Positions 1 through 5,014 of a DNA stretch of 5,014 nt are shown here, piece by piece. Position numbers and translations under genes: made by a program. A model generated the notes under the pieces. The model had not been told where the DNA came from. It saw only the letters and a program-made list of their open reading frames with translations, and searched no databases. Source of the stretch: an uncultured Acidobacteriota bacterium (GTDB taxonomy: Bacteria; Acidobacteriota; JAAYUB01). The stretch is taken from positions 1 through 5,014 of the forward strand of contig CALAMB010000092.1 of assembly GCA_937925645.1 (NCBI GenBank). The letters are read 5' to 3'. Position 1 is the first letter of the stretch. Every line of letters begins with the position of its first letter.

Positions 1-693
1 GAAGTCGTTGTTGCCGCCGTCCCACAGGATGACGTCGGCTTCCTTCTCGGCCTGCCGCAGGATCGCCTCGTAGTCGACGCCGGCGTACACGATGACGCCC
101 TTGGCGATGTGCGGCTCGTACTCCTCCATCTCCTCGATGGTGCACTTGTGCTTCTTCAGGTCCGCCAGCGAGGCGAACCGCTGGACGGCCTGGGCGGCCA
201 GGTCGCCGTACGGCATGGGGTGCCGGATGGCCACGACCTTCTTGCCCAGCGCCTGCAGCGCGCGGACCACGGCGCGGCTGGTCTGGCTCTTGCCGCAGCC
301 GGTCCGGACGGCGCACACCGACACCACCGGCTTGGTCGACTTGACCATGGTGGCGGTGGGGCCGATGAACCGGAAGTCCGCGCCCTTGGCCAGCACGCGG
401 GAGGCCTTATGCATGACCACGTCGTGGGGCACATCGCTGTAGGCGAAGATCACCTGGTGCACCTTGTACTTGTCGATGAGCTGCTCCAGCTCGCCCTCGT
501 CGTGGATGGGAATGCCCTTGGGGTACAGCTTGCCCGCCAGCTCCCGGGGATACTTCTTGCCGGCGATGTCGGGGATCTGGGTGGCGGTGAAGGCGACCAC
601 CTCGTACTGGGGGTTGTCGCGGAAGCAGGTGTTGAAGTTATGAAAATCGCGCCCGGCGGCGCCCATGATCAGCACGCGAATCTTGTCAGCCAT
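1..693 (-). CDS. Cyclic 2,3-diphosphoglycerate synthetase-like P-loop protein (C-terminus cut off by window edge)
   Basis: The visible 231 residues begin MADKIRVLIMGAAGRDFHNF and run open to the left edge. Residues 1-110 look like a Rossmann-type domain, with the glycine-rich turn IMGAAGRDFHNFN near residues 9-21. A second, P-loop domain follows: VCAVRTGCGKSQTSR with GCGKS at 132-136, then IRHPMPYGDL at 156-165, EEYEPHI at 190-196 and WDGGNNDF at 224-231, where the fragment ends. These motifs in this order are typical of the family named for archaeal cyclic 2,3-diphosphoglycerate synthetase, which in methanogens closes 2,3-diphosphoglycerate into a cyclic solute using ATP. Members are about 450 residues, so roughly half is missing. 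Bacterial homologues are usually called simply GTPase or cDPGS-like and their reaction is not established as far as I know. A soluble cytoplasmic nucleotide-binding enzyme is the safe call. The start is fixed by AGGAGG five bases upstream. It follows the DUF1015 gene on the same strand across 163 bases. Confidence 0.85.
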   Translation of the reverse strand, partial: MADKIRVLIMGAAGRDFHNFNTCFRDNPQYEVVAFTATQIPDIAGKKYPRELAGKLYPKGIPIHDEGELEQLIDKYKVHQVIFAYSDVPHDVVMHKASRVLAKGADFRFIGPTATMVKSTKPVVSVCAVRTGCGKSQTSRAVVRALQALGKKVVAIRHPMPYGDLAAQAVQRFASLADLKKHKCTIEEMEEYEPHIAKGVIVYAGVDYEAILRQAEKEADVILWDGGNNDF

Positions 694-698
694 GTTAT

Positions 699-704
699 CC
701 TCCT
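699..704 (-). promoter_or_regulatory. Consensus Shine-Dalgarno site of the cDPGS-like gene
   Basis: On the minus strand AGGAGG lies five bases (ATAAC) before the ATG at 693-691. It sits just downstream of an AT-rich stretch (TAACAATATAAAC), unlike the GC-rich surroundings, which should keep the site unpaired. It decides the start codon and predicts efficient translation. Confidence 0.85.
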
Positions 705-741
705 GTTTATATTGTTATGTCAGGCCCTGGGGTCGGGATTT

Positions 742-757
742 CGGGGGGCGTCCCCCG
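742..757 (-). repeat. GC-only inverted repeat in the leader of the cDPGS-like gene
   Basis: CGGGGG (742-747) and CCCCCG (752-757) are perfect complements around a four-base loop, giving a very stable small hairpin in RNA. No T-run follows on either strand, so it does not look like an intrinsic terminator. It lies about 50 bases upstream of the cDPGS-like start codon and could act as a leader structure, part of a Rho-dependent end of the DUF1015 transcript, or nothing. Confidence 0.4.
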
Positions 758-760
758 CGC

Positions 761-823
761 TCAGCTCAGCGGGCCCACCTGCTGAGTGAAGAACGAGACG
801 GTGAGTTGACGTTTGCGTTCCAT
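761..823 (-). other. Possible 20-codon micro-ORF in the leader of the cDPGS-like gene
   Basis: On the minus strand an ATG at 823-821 opens a 20-residue frame (starts MERKRQLTV, ends QQVGPLS) closed by TGA at 763-761. GGAG lies seven bases before the ATG, an acceptable SD spacing. The frame covers most of the gap between DUF1015 and the cDPGS-like gene, and its 3' part overlaps a hairpin (765-786). A leader peptide is possible, but a frame this short arises easily by chance, and there is no run of one amino acid such as amino-acid attenuators use. Confidence 0.15.
765..786 (-). repeat. Imperfect inverted repeat overlapping the micro-ORF
   Basis: In minus-strand RNA, CTCAGCAGG (786-778) can pair with CCCGCTGAG (773-765) across a TGGG loop: nine positions with one A-C mismatch. 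No T-run follows. Together with the repeats at 742-757 and 841-855 it makes this intergenic leader unusually rich in potential structure. Confidence 0.35.
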
Positions 824-840
824 ATGTCCGCTCCGGGGCG

Positions 841-855
841 GCGGCGCGACGCCGC
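841..855 (-). repeat. Short GC-rich inverted repeat just after the DUF1015 stop codon
   Basis: GCGGCG (841-846) and CGCCGC (850-855) flank a three-base loop and begin directly after the TAG stop at 859-857. The position suits a transcript-end or 3'-protecting hairpin, but no U-tract follows, so this is not a classical intrinsic terminator. In such GC-rich DNA a six-base repeat could be chance. Confidence 0.3.
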
Positions 856-856
856 G

Positions 857-2095
857 CTAGTCCAGGAGATGGGATACCAGACCGTCCTTTAGCTTCGGCT
901 CGAACCAGGTGGACTTGGGTGGCATGAACCGGCCGGCGTCGGCGATGGCCATCAGCTCGTCGATGGAGGTGGGGTACAGGGCGAAGGCCACCGTCGCCTC
1001 GCCGCTCCGGACCAGCCGCTCCAACTCGCCGATGCCGCGGATGCCGCCGACGAAATCAATGCGCTTGTCCTTGCGCGGGTCGCCGATCCCCAGCACCGGC
1101 GCCAGCAGGTTCTCCTGCAGGATGCTCACGTCGAGGCTGCGCACCGGGTCGTCCGCGGGGAACGTGCCCGGCCGGGGCGACAGGCGGTGCCACCGGCCGT
1201 CGAGGAACATCCGGAACTCGTGGCGGCGCTCCGGCCGGCCCGAATCCGCGGGCGCCACGTCAAACGCCTCCCCCACCCGCTGCAGAAAGGCGGCCGCGTC
1301 CAGTCCGTGCAGGTCATGGACCACGCGGTTGTAGTCCATGATCCGGAGCTGGTTGTGGGGAAAGATGTAGGCCAGGAAAAAGTTATAGTCCTCGCGGCCG
1401 GTGTGCCCCGGGTTGGCGTCCCGGCGCATCCGGCGCACGTGCGACGCGGCGGCCGAGCGGTGGTGGCCGTCAGCGACGTACAGGTGCGGGATCTGGCGGA
1501 AGATGGCGGTGACGTCCGCGATCCAGGCGGGGTCGGAGACCACCCAGAACCAGTGCTCGATGCCGTCGGCGGAAGTGAAGTGGTACTCCGGCTCGCGGCG
1601 GCACTCCGCCTCAATCCTGGCGTCGAGGTCGGCCCGGGCGTGATACGTGAGGAAGACAGGGCCGGTCTGGGCGTTGAGTTCGCGGACATGGCGGGTGCGG
1701 TCGTCTTCCTTGTCCTGCCGGGTGAGTTCGTGCTTCCGGATGACCTCGGCGTCATAGTCGTCCACTGACGCGCCGGCGGCCAGAGAGGTCTGGAGGTGAT
1801 CCCCCATCCGCTGGCGGTAAATGTAAAGGCAGTCGGCGGGGTCCTGGAAGAGCACGCCGTCGGCCATCAGCCGGCGGAAGTTCTCGGCGCCCTGCCGGTA
1901 CACGCGGTCGTCGTACAGGTCGATGCCGGGCGGCAGGTCGATCTCCGGCTTGCCCACGTGGAGGAAGGAGTGTGGGTTGTTTCCCGCCATGGCCAAGGCT
2001 TCCTGCGAGGAGAGAACGTCATAGGGAGGCGATGCCACCTGTTCCACCAGGTGTCGCACGGGCCGGACGCCTCGAAACGCCTTGATTACCGCCAT
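857..2095 (-). CDS. DUF1015 family protein
   Basis: This is a 412-residue soluble protein, a normal full length for DUF1015. Family-typical blocks appear in order: ASPPYDVLSS (21-30), NNPHSFLHV (39-47), KHELTRQDKEDDRTRHV (121-137), LYVADGHHRSAAA (205-217), DYNRVV (254-259), SILQENLLAPVLGI (324-337), DPRKDKRIDFVGG (339-351) and the closing FMPPKSTWFEPKLKDGL (390-406). The ADGHHR block recalls the GxRR nucleotide-binding motif of ParB-like free-serine kinases, so a phosphotransfer role is conceivable, but this is inference. I recall family members often lying next to serA and serC, suggesting a link to serine or phosphoserine metabolism; neither gene is visible here. The start is supported by GGGAG seven bases upstream and by the family-like N-terminus MAVIKAFRGVRPV. 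It has its own promoter (2137-2165) and precedes the cDPGS-like gene. I see no signal peptide or membrane segment. Confidence 0.93.
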   Translation of the reverse strand: MAVIKAFRGVRPVRHLVEQVASPPYDVLSSQEALAMAGNNPHSFLHVGKPEIDLPPGIDLYDDRVYRQGAENFRRLMADGVLFQDPADCLYIYRQRMGDHLQTSLAAGASVDDYDAEVIRKHELTRQDKEDDRTRHVRELNAQTGPVFLTYHARADLDARIEAECRREPEYHFTSADGIEHWFWVVSDPAWIADVTAIFRQIPHLYVADGHHRSAAASHVRRMRRDANPGHTGREDYNFFLAYIFPHNQLRIMDYNRVVHDLHGLDAAAFLQRVGEAFDVAPADSGRPERRHEFRMFLDGRWHRLSPRPGTFPADDPVRSLDVSILQENLLAPVLGIGDPRKDKRIDFVGGIRGIGELERLVRSGEATVAFALYPTSIDELMAIADAGRFMPPKSTWFEPKLKDGLVSHLLD

Positions 2096-2102
2096 CGCTT
2101 CA

Positions 2103-2107
2103 CTCCC
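2103..2107 (-). promoter_or_regulatory. Shine-Dalgarno site of the DUF1015 gene
   Basis: GGGAG on the minus strand, seven bases before the ATG at 2095-2093. It supports the chosen start. Confidence 0.65.
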
Positions 2108-2136
2108 AAAAGATCTGTTTACAGCCGGAACATGAA

Positions 2137-2165
2137 AGTGTACCGGGGCTGCAATTCAAAGTCAA
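2137..2165 (-). promoter_or_regulatory. Sigma70-type promoter driving DUF1015 (and perhaps the cDPGS-like gene)
   Basis: On the minus strand TTGACT (2165-2160, five of six matches to the -35 consensus) is followed by exactly 17 bases and then TACACT (2142-2137, four of six matches to the -10). Transcription should begin near 2130, giving a leader of about 35 bases before the ATG at 2095. The element lies in a locally AT-richer stretch of the 161-base gap between the 205-aa gene and DUF1015, whose remaining sequence shows no gene and no convincing terminator. It indicates that DUF1015 starts a new transcription unit. Confidence 0.65.
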
Positions 2166-2256
2166 ACACAATCACGCACCCCGGCGGCGGAGATCACGAA
2201 CCGCGGCCATTCGCATAGCCACCGTGGCAGAAAACGGGGGGATTGGGAGACAGGGG

Positions 2257-2874
2257 TCAGACCCGGGAGCTGAGAACCCGCCGGCGGATCAGCTCGTCGC
2301 TCACCCGGAACCGAACCAGGCGGTTCTCGCGCAGGCTCTCCAGTTCGTTGGAGGGGATGGATTTGAACTCCATGTACAGCGACTTGAGGTAGGTGTAATA
2401 GTTCTCCAGCGGCGCGAACGCGTGGTAGAGAAAGAACTTGCGCCGGTGGCCATAAAATGTCTTGAGGAAGCGGATCAGGGTGTTCCAGCGCACCGGGTGC
2501 TCCAGGTCGGGGGTGAAGCCGCCCTTGGAGATAAAGCTGTGGGCGCGGGCCTCGGCCTCGAAATGGAAGCGGTACGGGTACCAGTACTCGCCCTGTTTCA
2601 TGTAGCAGTTGTAGGTGTCGATCACCACCAGCTCGCCGCTCACTTCGGGCACGCGGTCCCCCTCCCGGCCCTGCACCAGGCTCAGCAGCAGGCTCGCGTC
2701 CACGGCGATGGGCACGCCGCGCAGCAGGTAGTTGTACACGTCGTTCTGGTAGACCAGGCAGCTCTGCCGGTCCACGAAAACTTCCATGGGGTAGTTCTGG
2801 ACGTCGCAGAAGAGCTGCACGTGCTCCAGCACGCTCAATCGGTCGGATGGCAGGAGGAGACGCTTGTCGTTCAT
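2257..2874 (-). CDS. Hypothetical protein, 205 aa, aromatic-rich, family not recognised
   Basis: I do not recognise a family. The protein starts MNDKRLLLPSDRLSVLEH and looks cytoplasmic: there is no signal peptide and no clear membrane helix. It is rich in tyrosine and phenylalanine, for example VYQNDVYNYLLRG (41-53), IDTYNCYMKQGEYWYPYRF (85-103) and APLENYYTYLKSLYMEF (154-170). Hydrophobic segments such as VPIAVDASLLLSLVQG (54-69) and ELVVIDTYNCY (81-91) look like core secondary structure. The C-terminal 35 residues are charged and arginine-rich (LRENRLVRFRVSDELIRRR). The three cysteines (23, 39, 90) form no metal-binding pattern. The balanced composition contrasts with the Ala/Val/His-rich reading on the opposite strand, which supports this strand as coding. 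No strong SD precedes the ATG, only AGGG five bases away, and a perfect extended -10 lies immediately upstream. It is separated by 43 bases from the preceding GNAT-like gene and by 161 bases from DUF1015. Confidence 0.75.
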   Translation of the reverse strand: MNDKRLLLPSDRLSVLEHVQLFCDVQNYPMEVFVDRQSCLVYQNDVYNYLLRGVPIAVDASLLLSLVQGREGDRVPEVSGELVVIDTYNCYMKQGEYWYPYRFHFEAEARAHSFISKGGFTPDLEHPVRWNTLIRFLKTFYGHRRKFFLYHAFAPLENYYTYLKSLYMEFKSIPSNELESLRENRLVRFRVSDELIRRRVLSSRV

Positions 2875-2883
2875 ACGGGCCCT

Positions 2884-2892
2884 ATTATATCA
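2884..2892 (-). promoter_or_regulatory. Perfect extended -10 promoter placed for near-leaderless transcription of the 205-aa gene
   Basis: The minus strand reads TGATATAAT: the TGn extension (2892-2890) plus a perfect TATAAT (2889-2884). It lies in an AT-rich patch (2883-2910) within GC-rich DNA. No good -35 is seen at 16-18 bases (best TCGTTT, two of six matches), but extended -10 promoters do not need one. Transcription would start near 2877, leaving only zero to three bases before the ATG at 2874. Confidence 0.55.
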
Positions 2893-2917
2893 AAATTAGG
2901 AAGCAAAACGATGCGTC

Positions 2918-4057
2918 TCATGCGCCCGCCCCGGCGGTCGCCGCCAGGTCCTTGCGGTAGACGCGGAACCGCTTGTACAGTTCGGAACCGAGCATCTCCG
3001 CGGCGCGGTTCATCATCACGTTGTCCTCGAGCACCCAGCCGATCTCCGCATGATGGTAGCCCGCCGCCGTGCCCCGGGTGACGATGTCGTGGTACAGCGC
3101 CGCGGCGAAGCCCATGCTCTGAAATTCCTTCAGCGAACCCATGGCCAGGACGCGCAGCACGTTCAGCCGCCGCCGGCCGCGCAATATCCGGAGCCAGCCC
3201 AGCGGCAGCAGGCGGCCGCCCAGATCCTTGAGGATCAGGTTCAACTCGGGAAGCGCCAGGAGGAAGCCCACCGGCTCGTCACCGCGTTCGGCGATATAGA
3301 CGACGCGGGGGTCCACCACCCACTTGAAGTCCGCGGCCATGGCGACGATCTCCTCGCGGGACATGGGCACGAAGCCCCAGTTGCTGCTCCAGGCGTCGTT
3401 GTAGACCTTGAAAATGCGGTCGATCTCCTCGTCGAGGCAATCCATCCGGATTTCCCGCGTGGTCAGGCCGTAGCGTCGCATCAGCCGGCCGGTGACGCTG
3501 ACCAGCTTCTCCGGGAAGGGATGATCGTCGCTCAACCAGTACGCCACCAGGTCCTTGGCCTTGACGAATCCCGCCGCTTCGATCAGTCCCGCATAGTAGG
3601 GATAGTTATACGGCATCATGAACGCCGGCGGGCGGTCGAAGCCCTCGACAAGGAGGGCGCACTCGTAGTTGGTCGAGGGGCTGACCGGGCCCTGCAGGGC
3701 GGTCAGACCCCGGCCGGCGCACCAGGCGGCCGCCGCGTCGAGGAGCGCCCGGGCCGTGGCCGGATCGTCCTCGGTCTCGAAAAAGCCGAAGAATCCCGTG
3801 GTATCCTGGCAGAACTCGTTGTGGGCCCGGTTGTGGATGGCCGCCACCCGGCCCACCGGGCGGCCGTCCCGCTCCGCCAGGAAGAACTCCGCCGCCGCCT
3901 GCCGGTAGAACGGATGGCGCCGCCGGTCCAGCAGCCGCCGCTGGTCGTAACGCAGCGGCGGGACCCAGTGGGGGTGTCCGGCGTAGTGCCGGTAGGGAAA
4001 CTCGATGAAGGCGCGCAGGTCGCGCCCGCCGGCCACCGGCCGAACCGTCGTCGTCAT
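2918..4057 (-). CDS. GNAT-like acyltransferase family protein, 379 aa
   Basis: A full-length 379-residue protein that I place in the family of about 380 aa usually annotated as GNAT N-acetyltransferase. The N-terminal half carries FPYRHYAGHPHWVPPLR (20-36), FLAERDGRPVGRVAAI (59-74), GFFGFFETEDDP (88-99), GPVSPSTNYECALLVEGF (123-140) and MMPYNYPYYAGLIEAAGF (147-164). The C-terminal half looks like a GNAT fold: YIAERGDEPVGFLLALPELN (254-273), QSMGFAAALYHDIV (313-326) in the place of the acyl-CoA-binding loop and helix, AEIGWVLEDNVMMNRAAEML (337-356), and the closing strand YKRFRVYRK (361-369). GNAT enzymes move an acyl group from acyl-CoA or acyl-ACP to an amine. The substrate here is unknown. 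Some proteins of this general type, notably the ceramide synthase of Caulobacter, make bacterial sphingolipids as I recall; no other sphingolipid gene is visible, so that is only a possibility. GGGAG eight bases upstream supports the start, and hflX ends 27 bases upstream. Confidence 0.8.
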   Translation of the reverse strand: MTTTVRPVAGGRDLRAFIEFPYRHYAGHPHWVPPLRYDQRRLLDRRRHPFYRQAAAEFFLAERDGRPVGRVAAIHNRAHNEFCQDTTGFFGFFETEDDPATARALLDAAAAWCAGRGLTALQGPVSPSTNYECALLVEGFDRPPAFMMPYNYPYYAGLIEAAGFVKAKDLVAYWLSDDHPFPEKLVSVTGRLMRRYGLTTREIRMDCLDEEIDRIFKVYNDAWSSNWGFVPMSREEIVAMAADFKWVVDPRVVYIAERGDEPVGFLLALPELNLILKDLGGRLLPLGWLRILRGRRRLNVLRVLAMGSLKEFQSMGFAAALYHDIVTRGTAAGYHHAEIGWVLEDNVMMNRAAEMLGSELYKRFRVYRKDLAATAGAGA

Positions 4058-4065
4058 GGCTATCG

Positions 4066-4070
4066 CTCCC
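4066..4070 (-). promoter_or_regulatory. Shine-Dalgarno site of the GNAT-like gene
   Basis: GGGAG on the minus strand, eight bases before the ATG at 4057-4055 and inside the 27-base gap after hflX. No promoter or terminator fits in that gap, so the two genes probably share one mRNA. Confidence 0.6.
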
Positions 4071-4084
4071 GTCGCCAGGTTGGG

Positions 4085-5014
4085 TCAGCGGCTCCGCGCC
4101 GCCACGGCGGCGCCATCGAGCGCCGTCCGGATCTCGCCGGCCAGCCGCTCCAGGCCGTCGCCCCGCAGCGCCGACACGGCCAGGTCTCCGTACCGCTGGG
4201 CCAGGTGGATCTGCTCCGCCGGATCCAGCCGGTCGGCCTTGTTGAGCACCCGCAGCCGCGGGATCCCGTCCAGGCCGAGGTCGGCCAGGAGCCGCTCCAC
4301 GGTCAGGATGTGATGGTCCCGCTGCGCGCTGGTGGCGTCCACCAGGTGGATGATCAGCGCCGAATCCTCGATCTCCTCCAGCGTCGCCTTGAACGCCTCG
4401 AGCAGGGGCGGCGGCAGCTCGCGGATGAATCCCACGGTGTCCGAGACGATGACCTCCTGCCCCCACGGCAGCCGCATGCGCCGGCTCACGGGGTCCAGCG
4501 TGGCGAACAGCTTGTCCTCGACCGGGACCGCCGCCCGGGTCAGGGCGTTCATGAGGGTGGACTTGCCGGCGTTGGTGTACCCGATGATGGACACCACCGG
4601 CGCCCCCCGCCGCTGCCGGCCCAGGCGCCGCTGCCGCCGCGAGGTGCGGATCGCCGCCAGCTTCTGCTCCAGCCGGTCGATGCGGTCCTTGATGCGGCGG
4701 CGGTTCACCTCCAGCGACGTTTCGCCGGGACCGCGTCCGCCGATCCCCCCGCTGAGGCGGGACAGGGAGTCGTCAAACTCCACCAGGCGCGGCATCAGGT
4801 ACTGGAGCTGGGCCAGCTCCACCTGGAGCTTCCCCTCCTGGGACCGGGCCCGGCGGGAGAAGATGTCGAGGATGAGCTGGTTCCGGTCGATGACCTTCAG
4901 GTCGGTCTCGCGCCCGATGAGCCGGCTCTGGGTGGGGGTAAGAGTCTGGTTGAAGATGAGCAGGGTGGCGCCGAGCTGCATGCTCCGGGTGATGAGCTCC
5001 TGCAGCTTGCCCCG
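4085..5014 (-). CDS. hflX: GTPase HflX (N-terminus cut off by window edge)
   Basis: The visible 309 residues match HflX, a GTPase that binds the 50S subunit and splits stalled or stress-inactivated 70S ribosomes. The frame is open to the right edge and its first residues, RGKLQELITRSMQLGATLLIFN, fit the HflX N-terminal domain. The first ATG in view (4981) is therefore internal, and roughly 60-110 residues are missing. The family signature GGIGGRGPGETSLE begins at visible residue 89. A basic helix follows (RRRIKDRIDRLEQKL, then a run of Arg and Gln). The G-domain has G1 GYTNAGKS (145-152), a G2 region with KLFATLDP (168-175), G3 DTVGF (192-196), G4 NKAD (258-261) and G5 SAL (281-283). All key GTPase residues are present. 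The protein ends soon after the G-domain, so the extra C-terminal domain of some HflX proteins is short or absent. It is followed at once by the GNAT-like gene. Confidence 0.96.
   Translation of the reverse strand, partial: RGKLQELITRSMQLGATLLIFNQTLTPTQSRLIGRETDLKVIDRNQLILDIFSRRARSQEGKLQVELAQLQYLMPRLVEFDDSLSRLSGGIGGRGPGETSLEVNRRRIKDRIDRLEQKLAAIRTSRRQRRLGRQRRGAPVVSIIGYTNAGKSTLMNALTRAAVPVEDKLFATLDPVSRRMRLPWGQEVIVSDTVGFIRELPPPLLEAFKATLEEIEDSALIIHLVDATSAQRDHHILTVERLLADLGLDGIPRLRVLNKADRLDPAEQIHLAQRYGDLAVSALRGDGLERLAGEIRTALDGAAVAARSR

Noticed and set aside
109..789. Plus-strand open frame of 226 codons opposite the cDPGS-like gene
   Set aside because: The minus strand encodes clear conserved motifs (GCGKS, WDGGNNDF). 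The plus reading is a Leu/Gly/Asp/His-rich shadow of high-GC codons.
1126..1755. Second minus-strand open frame inside the DUF1015 gene
   Set aside because: Its Ser/Thr/Arg/Pro-rich low-complexity translation is a frame-shifted reading of the conserved DUF1015 sequence.
2218..2228. Palindrome GCCACCGTGGC as a terminator after the 205-aa gene
   Set aside because: The loop would be a single base and no T-run follows on the minus strand, so it cannot form a normal terminator hairpin.
2224..3081. Long plus-strand open frame of 285 codons opposite the 205-aa gene
   Set aside because: It is in codon register with the minus-strand gene, has an Ala/Val/His/Gln-rich composition typical of antisense shadows, runs on into the neighbouring gene, and matches no family I know.
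3606..4466. Minus-strand open frame of 286 codons across the hflX/GNAT junction
   Set aside because: It is Gly/Pro/Ala/Arg-rich, lies in another frame of two well-supported genes, and has no recognisable motif.
4979..4981. ATG as the start of hflX
   Set aside because: The frame stays open upstream to the window edge and encodes HflX-like N-terminal residues (GKLQELITRS), so this Met is internal.

Overview
The window is a compact, GC-rich bacterial chromosomal segment in which every supportable gene lies on the minus strand, so transcription runs from high to low coordinates. Dense packing, Shine-Dalgarno (SD) sites and sigma70-like promoters fit a bacterium. An HflX GTPase, a DUF1015 protein and a bacterial cyclic-2,3-diphosphoglycerate-synthetase-like protein together suggest a deep-branching, possibly anaerobic, high-GC lineage. 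The sequence alone does not name the phylum. I see no tRNA, rRNA, CRISPR array, insertion sequence or attachment site.

Layout in order of transcription. (1) 5014-4085: hflX, a ribosome-associated GTPase cut at its N-terminus by the window edge. (2) 4057-2918: a 379-aa protein with a GNAT-like C-terminal half, 27 bases after hflX and probably co-transcribed with it. (3) 2874-2257: an unrecognised 205-aa protein rich in aromatic residues, with a perfect extended -10 promoter so close to its start codon that the mRNA should be almost leaderless. (4) 2095-857: a full-length DUF1015 protein with its own strong sigma70-like promoter (2137-2165) and SD site. (5) 693-1: the N-terminal 231 residues of a cyclic-2,3-DPG-synthetase-like P-loop protein with an excellent SD site. 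It runs off the left edge and has a 163-base leader holding GC-rich hairpins and a possible 20-codon micro-ORF.

Functionally the window falls into three blocks: hflX plus the GNAT protein, the singly promoted 205-aa gene, and the DUF1015/cDPGS-like pair. The last pair is the most suggestive. DUF1015 genes are, as I recall, often found beside serine-biosynthesis genes, and archaeal cDPGS acts on a phosphoglycerate, so a shared link to three-carbon phosphate metabolism is possible but unproven. I found no clear new defence, mobile or biosynthetic system. The real unknowns are the 205-aa protein, the exact reaction of the GNAT-like protein, and the bacterial role of the cDPGS-like protein.
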